NCBI RefSeq assembly: GCF_023556335.1
Contig: NZ_JAIKTS010000002.1
Coordinates: 310,001 to 374,000, forward strand
Direction of reading: 5' to 3'
Source of the DNA: Stenotrophomonas mori
GTDB taxonomy: Bacteria > Pseudomonadota > Gammaproteobacteria > Xanthomonadales > Xanthomonadaceae
DNA length: 64,000 nt
Part shown: positions 59,955 through 64,000 of the stretch, in pieces
How positions within the stretch are numbered: position 1 is the first letter of the stretch
Layout of the letters: every line of letters begins with the position of its first letter
Notes under the pieces: model-generated
Databases searched by the model: none
What the model saw: the letters and a program-made list of their open reading frames with translations, nothing else
What the model was told of the DNA's origin: nothing
Translations under genes and position numbers: made by a program

Positions 59955-61520
59955 TCAGGCGGCGGAGGCGGCCCAGACGCTGTCGGCATGGCCCCGTTCC
60001 ATCCGCCGCCGGCTGCGATGGGCGATGTAGAGCATCACCGGCACGGCGACGAGCGCGGTGGCGTCCACCGGCCAGCCGCCGGGATGGTTCCAGGCGCCGC
60101 CGAGGCCCCACAGTCCGGCCAGGCTCGACAGCGGAATAGCCAGGGTGAGCGCCGCGCTGGCCCACAGCAGCTCCACTGCGCCACGCGCGGGACCGCGTAG
60201 GAAGGCCCAGCCGATGCAGGCGAAGAACACCGCGTAGTAGACCCCCTGGTGCCAGGTGCCCGGGTCCTGCACCTGCGCCGGCAGCCACTTGGTGGCGGCG
60301 ATGGTGGCCGAGATGCCGGCCACGCTGCCCAGGGCGATGCCGCCGGTCAGGCAGCCCAGCACCCACGCCGAGCGTTTCTGCGCCACGCTCTCGGCGCCGC
60401 GCTGCTTCTTCCGCCGCGATTCGATCCACAGCACGTTGCCGGTGTAGAACAGCGCCGCGCCGGCCAGCCCCATCAGCACGTACAGCCAGCGCACGGGGTT
60501 GCCGCCATAGCTGCCGAAATGCAGCACGAAGAACGCATTGACCGCTTCGCCCCAGCCGTCCAGGTGGCCGGGCAGGTCATGGGTATCCACCGTGCCGCTG
60601 TAGGGGTCCAGGTCGGCGCGCATCCAGGTGCGGCCACGCGCGCCACGGCGTATGTCCAGGCCCATGACATAGGCTTCGGCCTGGCCTTTGCGGTTCTGCT
60701 GGAAGCCGAAGTTGTGCACCTGGAACCCGGGCAGCTGCGCCTCGACGCGGGCCAGCAGTTCGTGCGCCGGCAACGGCGTGTCGCCCACCGGCGGTGCGGC
60801 ATGCTCGCCCCAGTCCATCTGCCCGCCGTACAGGACCTTGGCCTGGGTGGCGTAGAACGGCGTGTGGAACGCGAAGCCGACGCTGGTCAGCGCGATCATC
60901 AGGTGGAACGGCAGGCTGAAGATGCCCAGCGCGTTGTGCGCGTCCAGCCACATGCGCTTGAGGTTCTTGCCGATGCGCAGCGCGAACACGTCCTTGGTCA
61001 GCGTCGGCAGCAGCACGATCAGCCCGGACAGCAGCGCCACCGCATAGGCCAGTGCCACCGCACCCATCACGAAGCGGGCCACGATGTCCGGCAGGGGCAG
61101 GCCGACGAACTGGTGCATGCGGTCCACCAGCTCGGCCACCTTGGCCTTGCGCAGCCGCTCGGTCTGCAGGCGGCCGTCGGCGTCGAAGCTGGCGCCGTAT
61201 TCGATGGTTTCGCGCGGTCGCGGCCCACGCTCGCTCCAGATCACCCGTGCCGGCTGGTCCGGTGCGATGTCGACCACGATCGCGTACCGCTGCGCGGCCT
61301 GCGGATGCGCGGCCACCACCGCCGCCAACAGCGCCTCGGCATCGGCCAGCGGCGGCGGCGCGTCCAGCGCGGAGGGGGGCGTCGCCCAGCGCTCCAGCGG
61401 CTTTTCGAACATGGTGATCGCGCCGGCGTAGAACGCGACGAACAGCATCAGGCCGCAGACGATGCCGACCCAGATGTGCACGTCCTTGTAGACCTTGATG
61501 ATGTCGCTGCCGATCTTCAT
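59955..61520 (-). CDS. PepSY-associated membrane protein of an iron-uptake operon
   Basis: Inner-membrane protein of 521 residues. The N-terminal helix is VHIWVGIVCGLMLFVAFYAGAI. A periplasmic PepSY-like region follows, then two or three central helices with the motif RMWLDAHNALGIFSLPFHLMIALTS. A second periplasmic loop leads to about five C-terminal helices. It matches the PepSY_TM family, found beside TonB-dependent siderophore receptors and thought to reduce or release iron from the siderophore, using His pairs in the helices. It is 7 bp after the DUF3649 gene. Confidence 0.88.
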   Translation of the reverse strand: MKIGSDIIKVYKDVHIWVGIVCGLMLFVAFYAGAITMFEKPLERWATPPSALDAPPPLADAEALLAAVVAAHPQAAQRYAIVVDIAPDQPARVIWSERGPRPRETIEYGASFDADGRLQTERLRKAKVAELVDRMHQFVGLPLPDIVARFVMGAVALAYAVALLSGLIVLLPTLTKDVFALRIGKNLKRMWLDAHNALGIFSLPFHLMIALTSVGFAFHTPFYATQAKVLYGGQMDWGEHAAPPVGDTPLPAHELLARVEAQLPGFQVHNFGFQQNRKGQAEAYVMGLDIRRGARGRTWMRADLDPYSGTVDTHDLPGHLDGWGEAVNAFFVLHFGSYGGNPVRWLYVLMGLAGAALFYTGNVLWIESRRKKQRGAESVAQKRSAWVLGCLTGGIALGSVAGISATIAATKWLPAQVQDPGTWHQGVYYAVFFACIGWAFLRGPARGAVELLWASAALTLAIPLSSLAGLWGLGGAWNHPGGWPVDATALVAVPVMLYIAHRSRRRMERGHADSVWAASAA

Positions 61521-61527
61521 GCGTGCT

Positions 61528-61827
61528 TCAACCCAATCCCGTCTTCAATGCCCACAGCAGCCCGGACGCGGCCAGCGTGGCCGCGCCCAGCCACGCCCAG
61601 GCACGCTGGGCGTCGCGGAACAGGAACACGAAGCCGAGCACCGTGGCCCACAGCGGCACGATCATCCACATGTTGAACTGCAGCTTGCCCTCGCCGGCGA
61701 AGCCGCCCGGAGTCAGCAGGGCGATCACGCCGCTCAGCGCCACCGACAGGGGGTAGCCCAGCAGCGTCCCGGCCAGGGTCTTGCCGAGCCAGTGGCGGCT
61801 CTGCAGGCGCACGCGCGGGGCGCTCAT
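61528..61827 (-). CDS. DUF3649-type small membrane protein
   Basis: Inner-membrane protein of 99 residues with three hydrophobic segments (about 20-42, 55-72, 78-95) and a basic N-terminus. It begins MSAPRVRLQSRHWLGKTLAG. It resembles the DUF3649 proteins that accompany PepSY proteins in siderophore-uptake operons; function unknown. ATG at 61827 overlaps the DUF3325 stop by 4 bp. Confidence 0.75.
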   Translation of the reverse strand: MSAPRVRLQSRHWLGKTLAGTLLGYPLSVALSGVIALLTPGGFAGEGKLQFNMWMIVPLWATVLGFVFLFRDAQRAWAWLGAATLAASGLLWALKTGLG

Positions 61828-62111
61828 GCCGCCCCCCGCGACCGCACCCGGGCCCGCCAGGCGCCCAGGAACGGGGCCAGCGACCAGACAAACATCAGCA
61901 GCACGCTCCAGGCGAATACCGCCTCAAGCGGTGCCAGCAGCCGCAGCATCGCCAGCAGTGACACCAGCGCGCAGGCCGCGGTGGGCCAGGCGCGGTGGCG
62001 TGCCGGCCAGGGGCCGGCCGCCCGCCACAGCTGCTGTGGCGAGGCGAGGTAACTGAGCAGGGCGGCCGCGGTACCGGAAGCGGTGGCCAGAAGGGCGTAC
62101 AGCAGGGTCAT
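61824..62111 (-). CDS. DUF3325-type small membrane protein
   Basis: Inner-membrane protein of 95 residues with three helices (4-25, 42-62, 66-85). It resembles DUF3325 proteins, which recur with DUF3649 and PepSY proteins next to TonB-dependent siderophore receptors. ATG at 62111 is placed at the first helix. It overlaps the DUF3649 gene (ATGA) and follows the receptor by 60 bp containing a strong hairpin. Confidence 0.75.
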   Translation of the reverse strand: MTLLYALLATASGTAAALLSYLASPQQLWRAAGPWPARHRAWPTAACALVSLLAMLRLLAPLEAVFAWSVLLMFVWSLAPFLGAWRARVRSRGAA

Positions 62112-62133
62112 GGCGGGCGCCTTGCGGAAGGGG

Positions 62134-62164
62134 CCGGCATCCCGCCCCATGGGCGGGATGCCGG
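62134..62164 (-). terminator. Long perfect hairpin between the receptor and DUF3325
   Basis: CCGGCATCCCGCCC pairs with GGGCGGGATGCCGG over 14 bp around CAT. It begins 8 bp after the receptor stop codon and has no T-run. It may partly end transcription or protect the receptor mRNA 3' end, so that receptor and membrane proteins are made in unequal amounts. Confidence 0.55.
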
Positions 62165-62171
62165 GATCGGG

Positions 62172-64000
62172 TCACCAGGTCCAGCGGGCGTTGGCGGTGA
62201 TGGTGCGGCCGGTGCCGTACCAGCACGACGAGGTGCCGGTGCAGGTGGTGACATAGCGCTTGTCGGCGATGTTGCCGATGTTCAGCGACAGCATCACGTT
62301 GGCGTCGGTCACCCGCGACAGGTCGAAGCGGATCGCCGCGTCCCACAACGTGTAGGAGGGGATGTTCTCCGGGTAGCCGGAGGTGATCGTGCCCAGGTTG
62401 CTGCCGACGATCAGGGTCTCGCCGTAGTAGCGCAGGCCGGTGGCGAGGCTGAAGCCTTCCAGGGCGCCCGACTGGAAGGTGTAGTCACCCCACAGCGAAC
62501 CCATCCAGTCCGGCACCATCGCCAGTTCCTTGCCTTCCCACACCGTGCCGCTCTTGACCAGCTCCGAATCCATCCGCGACAGCGCGCCGATCACGCTGAA
62601 GCCTTCCAGCGGGGTGATGCGCGCTTCCAGCTCGACGCCGCGCACCTTGGTCTCGCCGGCACTGATGTAGCAGGCGGTGATGCCGCCGGCGCCACAGACG
62701 TTGCCGTGGTCGGTATCGGGGATGGTGTCGTCCTTCTTGCGCAGGTCGTAGGCCGCCAGGGTGAACAGGCCGTCGAAGCTGGCCGGCTGGTACTTCACGC
62801 CCACTTCCCACTGCTTGCCGCGGGTCGGATCGAAGGACTTGCCGTCGACGTTGTCGAGCGGGGTGCGGGCCGAAGGCTCGAACGACTCCGCATAGCTCAG
62901 GTACGGCGAGAAACCGCTGTCGAAGGCATACAGCACGCCGGCGTTGCCGCTGAAGGCTTCGTTCTTCAGCCGGGTCGTGGCCGAACGCGGCGGGCAGGTG
63001 CCGGCACCGGTGCAGGCCTGGCTCCAGGACTCGTCCTTGAACCAGTCATAGCGGCCACCGAAGGCGAGGCGCCACTTGTCCAGCGCGATCTGGTCCTGCA
63101 CATACACGCCGGTCTGGGAGGTCTTGCCGCCGCTCAGGCCGATGCTGTCGGGGAAGCCCGCCGGCAGGCCGGTGTGGACCGGATTGAAGATGTCGATCGG
63201 CTTGGGGTTGCGCGGATCGGTGGGCGTCGCGCGCGGGCCCTGCAGGCGGCTGCCGGTCTGGTCGCCGCGGCGCCAGTCGGCGCCGACCAGCAGGGTGTGC
63301 TCGGCCGCGCCGGTGCTGAACTTGCCGATGATGCGGTTGTCGATGCCGTCGGTGTCGGCATCGCCCAGGCCGGCGGCCTGGCGGCGCGCCTGGGTGCGGC
63401 CATCGGCGTCGAGCGCACCATTGGTGACGATGCCGCGGTACAGCGACTCCACGTGCATGTGGCGCGCGCTCTGGCTGAACGACCACTGCTCGTTGAAGGC
63501 ATGCTCGAACAGCCAGCCGGCGTGCCAGACGGTGGCATTCCAGGTGTCGAACTCCGGCTCGCCAATGAAGGTGGTGTTCTTCATGTAGCCGTGCTGGGTC
63601 GGGATCAGCGTGCCGTCCATCGGCAGGAACTGGTAGGTGCTGCCGCCCTCGTCCTTCTGGTAGTAGCCCAGCAGGGTCAGGCGGGTCTTGTCGGCGATCT
63701 GGAAGGTGTAGCTGGGCGCCAGGAACCAGTGCTTCTGCTTGACCGTGTCGACCTGGGTGTCGCCGTCGGCGTAGCGGCCGACCAGGCGGGCCAGGTGGCG
63801 GTCGTCATCCGTGCCCGCGCCCACGTCGAACGCGCTGCTCCAGGTACCGTGGCCGTCCACGCCCAGCTGCAGCACCTGCCGCTGGCCCGGCTCCGGGGTC
63901 TTGCTGACCTGGTTGACCATGCCGCCGGGAGCGACCTGGCCGTACATCACCGCCGACGGGCCCTTCAGCACTTCGACACGCTCGATGTTCCAGGTGTCGA
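62172..64000 (-). CDS. TonB-dependent siderophore receptor, 5' end outside window
   Basis: C-terminal 608 residues of an outer-membrane siderophore receptor. The visible N-terminal edge is DTWNIERVEVLKGPSAVMYG, the late part of the plug domain, followed by GQVAPGGMVNQVSKTP. The barrel follows, with segments such as PYLSYAESFEPS, WEVGVKYQP and AEARITP-like VELEARITP, ending NARWTW. FhuA/FoxA-type receptors for hydroxamate siderophores have this pattern, but the ligand is not certain. It is the first gene of the operon with DUF3325, DUF3649 and PepSY proteins. Confidence 0.9.
   Translation of the reverse strand, partial: DTWNIERVEVLKGPSAVMYGQVAPGGMVNQVSKTPEPGQRQVLQLGVDGHGTWSSAFDVGAGTDDDRHLARLVGRYADGDTQVDTVKQKHWFLAPSYTFQIADKTRLTLLGYYQKDEGGSTYQFLPMDGTLIPTQHGYMKNTTFIGEPEFDTWNATVWHAGWLFEHAFNEQWSFSQSARHMHVESLYRGIVTNGALDADGRTQARRQAAGLGDADTDGIDNRIIGKFSTGAAEHTLLVGADWRRGDQTGSRLQGPRATPTDPRNPKPIDIFNPVHTGLPAGFPDSIGLSGGKTSQTGVYVQDQIALDKWRLAFGGRYDWFKDESWSQACTGAGTCPPRSATTRLKNEAFSGNAGVLYAFDSGFSPYLSYAESFEPSARTPLDNVDGKSFDPTRGKQWEVGVKYQPASFDGLFTLAAYDLRKKDDTIPDTDHGNVCGAGGITACYISAGETKVRGVELEARITPLEGFSVIGALSRMDSELVKSGTVWEGKELAMVPDWMGSLWGDYTFQSGALEGFSLATGLRYYGETLIVGSNLGTITSGYPENIPSYTLWDAAIRFDLSRVTDANVMLSLNIGNIADKRYVTTCTGTSSCWYGTGRTITANARWTW

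Overview
The window looks like a chromosomal segment of a very GC-rich gammaproteobacterium of the family Xanthomonadaceae. A Stenotrophomonas-like organism or close relative is most likely. The evidence is the gene set (S46 dipeptidyl-peptidase, OpgD, TamA/TamB, PhhA beside an Lrp-type regulator, hemH beside tatABC) and short palindromic repeats ending in GTAG, which resemble the REP elements described in Stenotrophomonas maltophilia. This assignment is inference from reading the sequence; no database was searched. I saw no rRNA, tRNA, CRISPR array, prophage or intact insertion sequence.

Layout. 1-5.8 kb: the 5' part of a DUF11-repeat surface protein, an orphan OmpR-type response regulator and a secreted S46 peptidase, all on the minus strand. 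5.9-9.1 kb: an HscC-type Hsp70 and its membrane-anchored J-protein (plus). 9.2-18 kb: tamB/tamA and glyS/glyQ (minus). 18.4-20.1 kb: a class I amidotransferase and a membrane protein (plus). 20.1-26.2 kb: a four-gene overlapping operon of hybrid histidine kinase, CheR, CheB and a receiver-GGDEF protein. 26.3-28.6 kb: tatABC and a SYLF lipoprotein-like protein. 28.8-30.6 kb: hemH and an alpha/beta hydrolase. 30.9-33.8 kb: a SprT/YgjP-like metallopeptidase, rdgC and ttcA (minus). 33.9-37.9 kb: a TonB-dependent receptor translationally coupled to a PHP-domain phosphoesterase, preceded by a Pho-box-like site. 38-43.9 kb: a frameshifted YdcH-type gene, plsB with an upstream lipoprotein, pyrF and an e(P4)-type nucleotidase. 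44-47.6 kb: yceH, an 84-bp tandem REP array, a heavily frameshifted GNAT acetyltransferase pseudogene and the rep helicase. 47.7-51.7 kb: tdk, a spermidine-synthase-like gene, opgD and mutM. 51.7-53.5 kb: a two-copy repeat, an EF-hand protein and a fatty acid desaturase. 53.7-57.8 kb: an ABC ATPase, a class A acid phosphatase, a GH18 glycosidase and a patatin lipoprotein. 58-59.5 kb: an Lrp/AsnC regulator divergent from phhA. 59.6-64 kb: a LuxR-type remnant and an iron-uptake operon (TonB-dependent siderophore receptor, DUF3325, DUF3649 and PepSY membrane proteins).

Most genes are housekeeping: envelope assembly, translation, Tat export, heme, phospholipid and pyrimidine synthesis, and DNA repair. 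The parts most likely to hold new biology are four. First, the kinase-CheR-CheB-GGDEF operon, which has no chemoreceptor and whose kinase has a Glu-rich coiled coil. Second, the TonB receptor/PHP pair behind a Pho-box-like repeat. Third, three 10-bp direct repeats in front of the DUF11 gene, next to an orphan OmpR-type regulator. Fourth, a set of genes whose -10-like hexamer lies 5-7 nt before the start codon, suggesting leaderless mRNAs.
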